Positions 44,551 through 54,634 of a DNA stretch of 64,000 nt are shown one piece after another. Location of the stretch: the NCBI GenBank assembly GCA_963942565.1, contig OZ012693.1:5529216-5593215 (forward strand), read 5' to 3'. The DNA is from Maea johnstoni (taxonomy: Eukaryota > Annelida > Polychaeta > Spionida > Magelonidae). Within the stretch, counting starts at the first letter, position 1; each line of letters starts with the position of its first letter. The translations under genes and the position numbers were made by a program. The notes beneath the pieces were generated by a model. The model saw only the letters and a list, made by a program, of their open reading frames with translations. It was not told the origin of the DNA and made no database searches.

Positions 44551-46293
44551 CAAGAATATGGTAAACTAAAGGCAATTATGAAATTCTAATATGTAAATGT
44601 CTCAAATAGTTCCACCGTTTATAGCAGCCTACAAATATCCTAGACAAGAATGTGTACACATCATTCATATGCAGTAGTATTTTTTAGACAATTGATGCAA
44701 AAAGATTAATCCATGAGGACTTGGAAGAAGAGTATATCATCGATTGTAAGATATAAGATACTCTGTTATCTTTAAATATAGATGTCTTATGTTCAGTTTT
44801 CACCATATTTTATGCATTACTTCCTTTCGAAATGCATAAAAAGTGTTTGAAAAAATGATCAATATCTGTTATGCTGTGTTTCAACAGGAAGTATCATTTC
44901 ATAATTAATGAAGATAATGTTTTTTTGTGAAATATAGAAACTATAAAACAGAGCCAGATATATGCCAGGCAAACAAGTTCACCAAAATCATGATAAGTAC
45001 AAATCGGGTATTTTTCTAAAACACCTTGAAAATCCTCAACCATTGTTAACATTTTGACAAGGCGACTGGAGACACACATTTACAGGTATAAGTTAATAAT
45101 CAAGTTTTGGGTAAAATCAATGTTATCAGTGATGCTTAGGTAATGGTTCATTGTGTTGAATTAAATTATCAGAAAGTTTCATCTTATATAACAATAGGCG
45201 TCACTAGCCTGAGTATGAATGGATTTTATCATGTATTCAATCAGGGAAGCAATTCTGTTGTCCTACACAGGGTTTGACTTAAGGGGGTGTCCGGGCGGTA
45301 TTCACGCCCTGAAATTTGTCCAGCCGACCCAAGACTGACTATCATTTATCATATGAGATCGCCCGAAAACCAACCAGAAAATTTTTCTTAAATCGATCCC
45401 TGCCTACATCAGCGCTGAGAAAATACTGCCTGGAAAACCGCGACAAAAAACATTGCAGTAGAGGTATTAGTTTCCATTTCTCTAATGCTTTTCCAAACAC
45501 CAGGGGAAAAGATCCATGCCGAGAAGTGTTTGCCAGCACTCACAGTGGCTAAATAAATACCACCTAGAATTTCACTCACAGAAACCACCCCTGCACATGA
45601 ACGCAAAGTAAACTAGCCTTTCAATAAATACTTCGTGAAATAAGAAATGTAAAGAAATACTGATTTCGGCCACCGTGGGCCTGACAATGAACCGAGGAGG
45701 CGTGAATATCTAGAGGAGTGAGTGTGGTGTGTTTAGATAGGATGTGTCATTATTCCTGGTCTCAGGGGACTAAGGAAAACATGCTGGTCCCTCCATGTGG
45801 ATAGGAGTGAGGCACGTAGTGGCCGTGCATGGATTTCCAAGTCATGTCCTCAAGTGACCCTCCACAACACTTGGGCTGCGGGTACAACACGCCACATCTG
45901 TTGGACATTCAAATCTATGCTCCTTAGGACACATCCGCTGCTCTGCACGTGGGCAGTCGGCAGTGCTTGTTCGCTATAAGACATTTGATTGGAACTTAAA
46001 CTTGCATTGTAGCCAAATTCTTAGCCATGATGAACTCTTCCAAGTCATGATTTAATTACCCGTTCATGCTACGAGATGATGACCTTAGAAAGAACTCTCT
46101 GGATACACTTAAAATACATTTCTACAAAACTCACAAAGGATGAAATTAAATTGCAAAATATCTGAAAAAGAATGCATTATGGTGTTCAGACTAACATTTT
46201 CTTCTCCAAATAAATCTTTAAAGGAATATTCTGTCAAATAGCCAGTACAGCAGTTTCTAATTTATCCTTGTTACTTAATTTTTCCATGCAAGA
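44551..46293. other. No gene seen; complex DNA 45260-45990
   Basis: At 45268 CAGGGTTTGACTTAAGGGGG may be a fragment of the short element family at 32839/56772. From there to 45990 the DNA is unique and CpG-containing, with small frames on both strands but no recognised domain. Confidence 0.4.
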
Positions 46294-46575
46294 AAACGAT
46301 TTTCATTGATAAAAAATTACTTCTATGGTATCCACTATTTAAATTGCAAATAAAAATGGTGTGTCGCCCCAGAGGTATCTTGTCCGAGGGCCACTCAAAT
46401 GGCCTATAGCACTTAATCCTCGCTGCTTAAATATTAATGCAAAAATAAAGTTTTCATTTAAAAAAAAAGACTTCTATGGTAACTACTAAGTTGCAAATGG
46501 AAATATTGTGTCCCCTCAGAGTAATCTTGTTCAAGAGCCACTCAAAAGACCTATAGCACTTGATCCTGCGGCTAG
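46294..46575. repeat. Tandem duplication, period about 165 bp
   Basis: Two copies share ACTTCTATGGTA, CTTGT-C-AGGGCCACTCAAA and CCTATAGCACTT-ATCCT blocks. Confidence 0.8.
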
Positions 46576-47263
46576 CAACAGTTTATTTATTCTCTTTGTG
46601 ACATCACCGCTCTTTCCCTCTAGGAATATCCTATGTGAGAGCACAATGAAGACTGATGATATATTATCCAATTTCCGTCACAAGAAAACTTATGCTCTGA
46701 CCAACATACAGATGTATTCTGTGCAGGAGAAAATAAAGCAATATATTTGCTTTTGATATGCATCTTTTAGGAATCAACTCAATTCATGAATTTTTCATGC
46801 ATCTATTCATTCTCGTGTTTGAATCTCAAAATGTAAATGTTTAAAAATTTCAAAAGTTAAAATCTTAAGAAATATTGATAGCAATTTAAAGGGTGAAAGC
46901 TGTGCCCATCTGACCGAGATAGTGATAATGCTGATGTTGTATGTACATAAATGAGAACTACTTTATAAGATGTGATTAAGTTCACAGACAGTAAAACAAT
47001 TTAAAAAGAATTTTTGTTTTTTTTCCTGTGACAACTATGACCATGGTATAACAGTGCATGTACAGGAAGAACAGTTAGCTTTTCCATTAAATTACAATGT
47101 TAATATTTTCAAATTTTCCTAACATCCGATCAGGCCAGGCGTGAGGAATAACAAAGACAAATATCTGAAGTTATCCTTAATTTCTTTGAATATGAAGAAC
47201 AACTTAAATTGAAGTCTTTTTCATATATCTAATCATAAATTGATATCATAGTTCTTGTCTTCA
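46576..47263. other. No gene seen
   Basis: AT-rich spacer. Confidence 0.55.
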
Positions 47264-47581
47264 AAAATGCAGTGATAAAAACTCACACTTAAGCCCACTA
47301 GCCAATGCGAGTTTCTTTCAAATTGGGCGAGTTAGAGTCAAAATATGCTCGCCCATTGGGCGAGTGAACAATTCCCCACCCCTCAATATAAAAATTCCCA
47401 CCCCAAACCCTTTGTTTTAAAAAATAAAAAGGAAAAACTAAGAACAAATGCTCACATGTCGTCGTCTTGTTTACATCCCCGCCATTTGCAAGAGGTTTGC
47501 CTGACCTGGACTAGTAAGTTAAAAAATTCACTAGCCCAGTGGGCTAGTAATTGTAAAAATTAGTCTTTATGACTGAAAATG
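47264..47581. mobile_element. hAT-like MITE with AAAATG flanks
   Basis: The element spans 47270-47575. The left end is CAGTGATAAAAACTCACACT; the right end reverse-complemented is CAGTCATAAAGACTAATTTT. The inner GCCCACTAGCC and CTAGCCCAGTGGGC are also inverted. AAAATG flanks both ends (47264-47269 and 47576-47581). A CAG(T/G) terminus and short target duplication fit hAT. Confidence 0.7.
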
Positions 47582-48216
47582 TCACTATTTTTCAATTGTC
47601 ATAATGAGATCAGACAATCCTAATGCTGGCATTAGTCTGGCATTTGTACAAGCAATCAAATCAATCGCCCATAGATTTTCTCAGTGATAGATTGATCAGG
47701 CAAAAGTATATGATATAATTCCTGACACTGTTGCTCAGTATGGATATTTGACTCTGAAAGTGCAATCAAAATTAGCAACAGGGTAACTCATAAACAATGA
47801 GCTGAATAATGGAAAGGTTCAGAATAGTACCTGTGCTGCCATCTTTGGAGAACAAGAGTAACTGAGACATACATGTACAACCAGTCAACACTGTTCTACC
47901 TAGTGGTGGTAGTCGTAGTATGGCATTCAGGGCACATCAGAGTCATACAAAAGCAGAGTTTAGAAAATAATTGAAATAGAAGTGTTCATCACAACTTCCT
48001 TACAACTCTCCTTGAAATATCATGTGAAATATGTATCATTTAAAAGTTATTTTGAAAAAAAATGAAGGAGAAATGTGTATCCATTCATAAGTTATTTTTT
48101 AAAGTATTGTAAAACCAGACAATATCAGGAGGAACTTTCAGACATGTGAAGATAATTATCGTTTTCAGCATATCAAGTGCTCATTAATTATCACTCTTAT
48201 ATCTTTGCCAATATCC
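47582..48216. other. No gene seen
   Basis: 47970-48150 is vaguely similar to the interior of the second TTAA MITE family. No clear ends. Confidence 0.45.
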
Positions 48217-48415
48217 TTAACCCTTCCAATGCTGAGGCTACTTTCGTCCAAAGCACATGGACGAAATCATCTAGACCCTGTCATGTTGTATTCATTGGAT
48301 AGCTCTCGCTGAGTGCTCTCAGATGAGTACCCATTTGCCAGGGTTTCAGTCATTTTTCAGGTTTTTTGCATCATTTTGTAATGGCCAAATTGGCCATCAG
48401 CAGCATAAGGGTTAA
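48217..48415 (+). mobile_element. piggyBac-like MITE
   Basis: TTAACCCTTCCAATGCTGAG to CATCAGCAGCATAAGGG then TTAA, both borders intact. Confidence 0.85.
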
Positions 48416-48480
48416 ACCTGTCATATAATCTGACTGCCCTGGAAAGTGTGAATGGTTTTGCTCTACATGCTGCAAGCAAG

Positions 48481-48482
<2 letters not shown>

Positions 48483-48567
<85 letters not shown>
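48483..48567 (+). repeat. CT microsatellite
   Basis: A pure CT run of about 85 bp. Confidence 0.97.
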
Positions 48568-48571
<4 letters not shown>

Positions 48572-49684
48572 GCTGTCTCCTGCAATACACAGTCAGATAG
48601 GAAGTTCCATTCCTGATGACAGTATTCATATGCAACATCTAGTCTTTCATTCTTTGTACCACAAATGTCGATCACCAGACACGCAACCAGAAGGTCTCAC
48701 TTCACAGCCTGGACACAACTCATAGCTCGGATGTTGACAAGAACAACTCAAGATTTAAAAGCGGTCCTATTGTAATTGGTCTGTGGCAACCAATCCAAGT
48801 GTCTATTCACCAAAGTTTGTACATATACTTTTTAATAGTTTCTTTTTTTTTTTGAAGTTCCTGACTTAATCCCTCCAAAAGCATTGAGCCTTTCATCCAA
48901 GTGGCAGCCGTGCAAAATCTTGCTGATGAGAGAATTTTAGAAAATTACCTAAAAGAAATGATATTCATAAATCAACCTCTGTCCCTTCTAAACTTATTTC
49001 CCAAATTTGAAGGCGGTACTTCATCTCTCAATTTAGGAAGCACTTCCTTCAATCAAATATTTTGGTTAAGTCACTTTGTTTTTCACAACCCATAAGGGTC
49101 TTAGCCAGGATTTCAAAAATGCACAAAACAGCAATTCCAAAATATCTGTACATCCAGATTTATCCTCTTATCTACTTCAAATCCTTATACCAACTACATT
49201 CAATAGCCTATTGTGTCAAAAAAGCCAATCTACACTTCAGTGCTGTCCTGAAATATGGTTTGCTAGGAAAATATTTGGTTATCACCCCTAAAAAGTAAAA
49301 ATTTAAAAATCTTTATAGAGATTTTCGCATGTCCAAAAAGGAGGTCGATAAGACTAAGACCATGCAACCCACACATGTTATAGTATATGACCTGAGAGCA
49401 CTGAAAAATGAGTGGGCTGCCAATCTATGGAGAATGCCAGGTAATAAAATAAACACCTGAGTGCTCTCTCTCTTTACAGTCAGTACAATCAGGTTACACC
49501 GTTTTGTAGTTGCACTGGAAGTATGGCCGTTATCTAATACAGAGTAGTGCAGCTTCTCTCTACCCATTCATGCCTTTAGAGATTTCCATAAAAAGTGCCA
49601 TTTGCAGCTCAGTACATAAGAATGTAAGTACTCTTAACTAAAAGTTCCTGACAGTAAAAAGAATACAATACCCAAATATACATA
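48568..49684. other. No gene seen; one element fragment
   Basis: At 49093 AAGGGTCTTAGCCAGGATTT matches the left terminus of the GTCTTGGCCA family (40296, 61423); its right end is not visible. Near 49559 CTACCCATTCATGCCTTTAG resembles the second TTAA family. Confidence 0.45.
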
Positions 49685-50192
49685 CTGGCAATAAGGGGAG
49701 AATTTATCAGGAATTCAAGAGGTTTGAAAATCTACCATAAACTTAGAAGTGATAAACTTGAAAGTGACATTTGTCTTTCTTTTTTTGCTACAAAAGCACC
49801 CCTTTGCTAAAAAAAAATAGTAGGCTGAGTTAGGTAAAACGCCCCACCACCATATATACTGGGGGTAAGTAGGTTTAATATATCTCTCAAACTATAGATG
49901 GCAGCAAAGTTTTCATGAGTTGCAGTTTGAAACAGGCGAAAGCTCAAGTGTGTCCCCCTTGAGGATTAATTCAGAACTAAATCTAGAGTGAACTCAACTC
50001 AGGGTAGATCCGTGAAAGATCCAGACAGCAAGTCTAACAGACTAACAATAGGGGGAGAATTTATAAAGAATTCAAGAGGTTTGAAAACCCTTTGTATGAG
50101 TAAAACATACCATAAAATTGGAAGTGTTAAACTTAAAAGTGACATTTGTCTTTCCTTTTAGCTACAAAAGGACCCAATTTGCATAAAAAACA
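49685..50192. repeat. Direct duplication separated by about 230 bp
   Basis: Two ~130-150 bp copies (49685-49806 and 50042-50190) share GGGGAGAATTTAT, GAATTCAAGAGGTTTGAAAA, CATACCATAAA-like and AAGTGACATTTGTCTTTC with GCTACAAAAG. The space between holds unique sequence. Confidence 0.85.
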
Positions 50193-50867
50193 AACCTACT
50201 TAGTTTGAATTCAATATTCCGCTTCCTGCTTAAATACGCTGATGGAAATGTATTGTTCAGTTATGAAAAGCATCCATTGTGGCCTTTTAATTCCTAAAGT
50301 GATGAATTTTCCCAAATAGATTACACATGAATAATAAATGCCCTCTTCCCTAATGAAATGAAACTATTCCTAAAGAACCTATTTTTCACCTTTTTTCTTT
50401 TAGGAGAGCGATTATGAAACTGACCAACAATTTTTATCCTAATGCCTGCACAAGTCTAAAAGAGGTCATTTAATTATGATAATTTTTTGACAAATGTATC
50501 TAAAGAAAAGTATTTTAAGGATAAATGGCTCAGTTAAATCAAGTTTTTTCTATATATGATGGTTATTTTTGAAATTATCAGAACTAGCAAAGGACAATTT
50601 AGTTTTGGACCACATCATTCTAAAATTTTACGGTTTTACGAAGTGATGTCTTTTACCTGGGGTGAAATGGAATACATTACTCTGCTTCCCTAAAAGAAAA
50701 TGACACAACATACATGACCTCTTTACCCTCATAAGCACATGGCTATAACGCAGAGAGTATTTGACAGGATGTGGCTGTGTAAATTCTTCCACCATATTAC
50801 ATTGACGTTTTTTATAGTTAAGTGGAGTATAGAACATGTTGTGAATGCCAGCATAATTGATCTATAT
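50193..50867. other. No gene seen
   Basis: AT-rich spacer. Confidence 0.55.
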
Positions 50868-51101
50868 TAGGCCTAAAAATAAAGTTGTTTGTTTCCTGTA
50901 ACCCTACCCTAACAAGTTTTTATTCAAAAAAATCCCTACCCTAAAGTTTTTATCGCCCTCCCAACTCCAAATCAATGTAAAACATGCATAAAACACACAT
51001 TTTTGACAAAAAAAATAATGCAAAATTTTTTTTTTCCGACCTACCTACTCTATTTTTTCTGGAGCGTTACAGGAAACAAACAATTTCTTTTTTTAAGCCT
51101 T
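50868..51101. mobile_element. Palindromic MITE, TTGTTTGTTTCCTGTAA family
   Basis: TAGGCCTAAAAATAAAGTTG at the left. TTACAGGAAACAAACAATTT and AAGCCT at the right. It keeps the CCGACCTACCTAC block seen in the 3009 copy. Confidence 0.8.
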
Positions 51102-51282
51102 AGTAAGGAATGGAGGCATGTGAATCATTTCCCTATTCAGTTACAGGCACAATATGGGCATTCTGTTGGTCTGACTACCCACGCTGAATACCACTACCCT
51201 TTTTTACACAGACCCCTTTGTATTGAGATCAAGATTGCACAAGAGTTGGTGTGGTGACATACAGGACAATATGTGTGTGTAG

Positions 51283-51430
51283 TGTTAAAAACTTCAAGAC
51301 AAAGCTGAAAACATTGCTGTTTTGAAAGGAGTTTATTTAACTATATGGACCATAAACATCTGTCCACTTACAATTCTTTATAAAGCACTTTTGAACATTA
51401 TAGGTGGAAAGGGTGCTATATCAAATATCA
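51283..51430 (+). mobile_element. LINE 3' end (CR1/L2-like)
   Basis: A short coding remnant reading FKTKLKTLLF, a 3' stretch ending GGAAAGGGTGCTATATCAAA, then a long ATT tail. A final FK-K-LK-LF peptide followed by a GGTGCTATAT block and ATT repeats is the usual 3' end of CR1/L2-type non-LTR retrotransposons in invertebrates. It is strongly 5'-truncated, as is normal for LINE copies. Confidence 0.6.
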
Positions 51431-51533
51431 ATTATTATCATTATTATTATTATTATTATGATTATTATTATGATTATTATTATTATCATCATCATCATCA
51501 TTATCATCATCATCATCATTATTATTAGTAGTT

Positions 51534-51610
<77 letters not shown>

Positions 51611-51613
51611 TGT
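51431..51613 (+). repeat. ATT / ATC / AGT microsatellite
   Basis: An ATT and ATC run (the LINE tail) passes into a pure AGT run of about 80 bp (51530-51610). Confidence 0.95.
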
Positions 51614-51614
51614 T

Positions 51615-52001
51615 ATACCTCAGCTAAATATTGGCTGGTCAGATTGGTTAAACATGTGCATTGTATGTAATGAATGTCATTATCTGGGTTGGACAATAAA
51701 CTATTTATCAACAATAAAACATATCTATCAAGTGTTGAATCGCTGCTAATAGGTGCTGTCACTTGTACTACCTTCCAGCCCATAATTAGTATACAGTGTA
51801 TATGTGAGCCGGTACATACCTCAGCTATACATTTATCAAGTAGTGCACGCTACGCTTAGAGCTACCTACCACCTGTCACTACTGGTGTTATCTGGCCTTT
51901 AACTGTATTGTATACTACATTAGGACAGAGTAGTAATAGTGTAGTTTTGTACCACAGCTATATCTATATTGAGTGTTATATCTAGGCTAATGGCTTTTAC
52001 A
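51615..52001. repeat. Left part of the ~165-bp satellite, diverged
   Basis: Motifs of the satellite unit appear in diverged form: ACCTCAGCTA, TCAAGTGTTGAATCGCTGCT, CATAATTAGTATACAG, then a better unit with TACCACAGCTATATCTATAT and TAGTGTTATATCTAGGCTAA. It is cut by the transposon at 52002. 51993-52001 (GCTTTTACA) is the left target duplication. Confidence 0.7.
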
Positions 52002-52035
52002 GCAAATATGGTAACTTGAACCCCCTAGCCTCCTG

Positions 52036-52188
52036 CAATACAAACGGTTTGTATTGTGCCCTTGATTGAGCTGCTGCAATACAAAGGGTTTGTATTGTCG
52101 GCCTGACTCACATTTCTCAGGGCTTTGCAATACAAACGGTTTGTATTGTCGCTGTGAGTCAGCACTGCAATACAAACTGGATGTATTG
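52036..52188. repeat. Left palindrome array, four copies
   Basis: Copies at 52036-52056, 52077-52097, 52128-52148 and 52168-52188. The first and third are perfect around a central base; the second has one arm mismatch and the fourth is decayed. Spacers of 19-30 bp are unrelated to each other. Confidence 0.95.
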
Positions 52189-52691
52189 TGATGTGACTGA
52201 CTGGATGAAATATCATGTGTGGTAAATAAATAGACACAATTAATTCAAATTCGATAATTTATTCAGATCATAATTCAAAACAATGAACATGGTTATAATG
52301 CTTTGAAACTCGTTTTACTTAGTGACTGGAGGATCATAAAATGGTTAATTTATTAACCGACACTTCCTGTATTTAAGTCATAGCATGTATAAGACTATCT
52401 AGAGACAACAAATAAAACACAAATAAATAGCTTGTAACAATAGTACAACAAGGTAGTTACTAGGTAGCTGGGACAATTACACAATGACTTGCAGTAATCA
52501 CTTGATTGATCTGATTAGTTACAATTAATAACATGCTACTGAGCTGTTGTTGTGATGAGATTTACTCACATGTAACCTAATTGCCATCATGTTTGACATC
52601 ATAGCATCACAAGGCTTACTTATCTGGTGTTTGATCCAAAATATAGGAGAGTGACACAACTGTTTACCCTTTGATTTAACATGTATATATA
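52189..52691. other. Transposon interior, no gene seen
   Basis: About 500 bp of AT-rich, non-coding sequence between the left palindrome array and the nested MITE. Confidence 0.6.
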
Positions 52692-53179
52692 CTGTATACT
52701 GTGTTAATATTGCGCATATAAAATAATGCGCTCAGCAGATAACTGCCCTTGATGCGCAGTTTAATTATTAACATCCAGCTCAAGCTGTGTGAGGGGGCCT
52801 CGAGTATGCAACATACCTGGCTTTTGGGACGGGTGGTTCTGCTATATTCAAGCCGGCCAGCCCCTCAGGAATGCCAGGTGCAATCTTTATTTCGTCACCA
52901 GCCACGAACAGTGTTATCTTGGTTGCAATCAGCAACTCTGATTAGTGCTATATAAACTGGCAAGTTTGACCACTCTAAAGTGTGCAAGTGGTCTACATCG
53001 TAATTGAACTCAGTACAAGCAGAGGCCGGGAAGGGTCTTAATGTTGAATGACAAGCTGTCATATCAGTGTGTTGAACGGTACGCGCATTAAGGGATCCAA
53101 TATCCAAATACTACTGCGCAGTTTAATAAATGCGGACTCTATGGGTGCGCATGTTACGCAATATTAACACGGTATACAG
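52692..53179. mobile_element. Nested TA-flanked MITE, 488 bp
   Basis: CTGTATACTGTGTTAATATT at the left and, reverse-complemented, CTGTATACCGTGTTAATATT at the right, with GCG following on both sides and TA outside both. The subterminal GCGCAGTTTAAT is a direct repeat. It interrupts the palindrome transposon about 80 bp before its coding start. Confidence 0.8.
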
Positions 53180-53259
53180 TACTTGGACCATTGGCTATCA
53201 AGTCATTCTCCTAGAGATCTGCTTCTGAGCTAGCATTGCTTCCTCCAGTAGATTCCAAG

Positions 53260-53727
53260 ATGGATAATATCTTTCCAAAGTTGCCTCCTACCATGTCAGT
53301 TAAGGACAAGGTGTTGGTTTATATACAGAGATATGAGTGTGACTATTTTGTCAATATGACTGAGGAACAGTCAGCACTCTATCCAGTAGAAGTGAGACCT
53401 AAACCTGGTGTTATAGTCACCCCAGCTCTTTATAAACTTCATGTAAAAAGAGCAAGGAAAACTGCTCACATGAAACTGAGGTGGGCTTTGAATTCTTCAG
53501 AGTTGTTTGCCTGTTCATTCCAAATTAAACTAAGGTCTACCCCAGCTGAAGGTGGGTTTTCTGGAACCTTTACAGCAGAAAGAGCAGCAGCAGACCTGTA
53601 TTCCAAATTTTCCCAAGAATACCAGGTAGGCAAGGCTGTGGTAAAAACTGCAGTGGACGATGCAGGAAAGAAGACGAGGAAAGGTTCAGAAAATGAAAAA
53701 GACTGGCGAAACAAGAGACGACTTTGA
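53260..53727 (+). CDS. Unrecognised protein of the palindrome transposon
   Basis: 155 codons from the ATG in CCAAGATGGATAATATC. An upstream in-frame extension has only a TTG, so this ATG is preferred. Residues 1-45 are mixed. VRPKPGVIVTPALYKLHVKR (about 46-65) leads into helical, basic sequence with HMKLRWALNSSELFACSF. A Thr/Ala-rich part with DLYSKFSQEY follows, then a Lys/Arg-rich C-terminus. The helix pattern faintly recalls a BEN DNA-binding domain, which is weak evidence. A second frame beyond 53690 continues with charged, protein-like sequence (KKTGETRDDFERRRKQEKTE) to about 54000, with one stop inside, so either an intron joins the two or the gene has decayed. No DDE catalytic domain is visible. 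It most likely binds the palindromes or ends. Confidence 0.55.
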   Translation: MDNIFPKLPPTMSVKDKVLVYIQRYECDYFVNMTEEQSALYPVEVRPKPGVIVTPALYKLHVKRARKTAHMKLRWALNSSELFACSFQIKLRSTPAEGGFSGTFTAERAAADLYSKFSQEYQVGKAVVKTAVDDAGKKTRKGSENEKDWRNKRRL

Positions 53728-54276
53728 GCGTAGAAGGAAACAAGAGAAGACTGAAACAGCCCAACACCAGGTCCTAACCGACATCCTCAATGCAATCTGG
53801 CAGCCAGAATTCAGGAACCAGCTTTAGCAAGCAGGCCGGGCAAGAAGTGAGCGTGCTATCCAAGAACGCATAGATGTCCAACACATCAGCAACCAGGTTG
53901 AGAACTATCAAGTCCCTGATAGGCAAAGTGACTGCCTGGTCGACATGGTTTTGGAAACAGTTGACAAGGCTATCAGAGAAAAAATTCCTAGCCGCAACTA
54001 ATACATGTATCAGTCATACATGTACCCCCAACGGCTCTTTTCAGAGCCACCACATCCTCACAAAAGAGCTAAATACTCACAAGTGATAGTTTTAATATCA
54101 TAATAAAGTACATGTATATATAGTTTTATAATCATAATAGATATACACCTGAAAAAGTATTTCCTAAGCCTTCTTAATAATTGACCAAGTTATATTTGTA
54201 AATATGCGCTGTACCTTTCACCATCTTCCATTCAAGGTACTTATGCCATCAAAGTAATGAGTGCTACAAATGCCTA

Positions 54277-54608
54277 CAATACAAACCGTTTGTATTGAAC
54301 CACTCAATTTCAGCAATACATACGGTTTGTATTGCAGGGGGTTCAAGTTACCATAGACAATACAAACCGTTTGTATTGCAGGTGGTTCAAGTTACCACCC
54401 ACAATACAAATGGTTTGTATTGTCATTGACAATACAAACTGTTTGTATTGTAGTTGGCTTGCAATACAAACTGTTTGTATTGTAGTTGGCTTGCAATACA
54501 AACTGTTTGTATTGTCAGCTCCACAATACAAACCGTTTGTATTGTCAAGTATGCAATACAAACTGTTTGTATTGCAGCTGAGGGCTACAATACAAACGGT
54601 TTGTATTG
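54277..54608. repeat. Right palindrome array, ten copies
   Basis: Copies start at 54277, 54314, 54358, 54402, 54430, 54462, 54494, 54524, 54554 and 54588, each 21 bp. Copies five to nine have a regular spacing of 30-32 bp. After the second, third and tenth copies the terminal-repeat sequence (GGTTCAAGTTACCA) follows, so the outermost end unit is present three times. Confidence 0.95.
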
Positions 54609-54634
54609 CAGGGGGTTCAAGTTACCATACTTGC

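Larger units (their letters stand above)
52002..54634 (+). mobile_element. TIR transposon with arrays of 21-bp palindromes
   Basis: A 2633-bp element. The left end GCAAATATGGTAACTTGAAC and the reverse complement of the right end (GCAAGTATGGTAACTTGAAC) agree at 24 of the first 25 positions. GCTTTTACA lies directly outside each end (51993-52001 and 54635-54643), a perfect 9-bp target duplication inside one satellite unit. Directly inside the ends are arrays of a 21-bp palindrome: arm CAATACAAAC, one central base, then the complementary arm. Four copies are on the left and ten on the right. It holds one protein-coding exon (53260-53727) and a nested MITE (52692-53179). A 9-bp duplication suggests a Mutator- or Merlin-like relative, but the protein does not confirm either. 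Confidence 0.85.

Noticed and set aside
52036-54608. CRISPR-like look of the palindrome arrays
   Set aside because: Spacers are mostly about 10-25 bp, irregular and partly repeated. The DNA is animal-like, and the repeats lie inside transposon ends with a target duplication.
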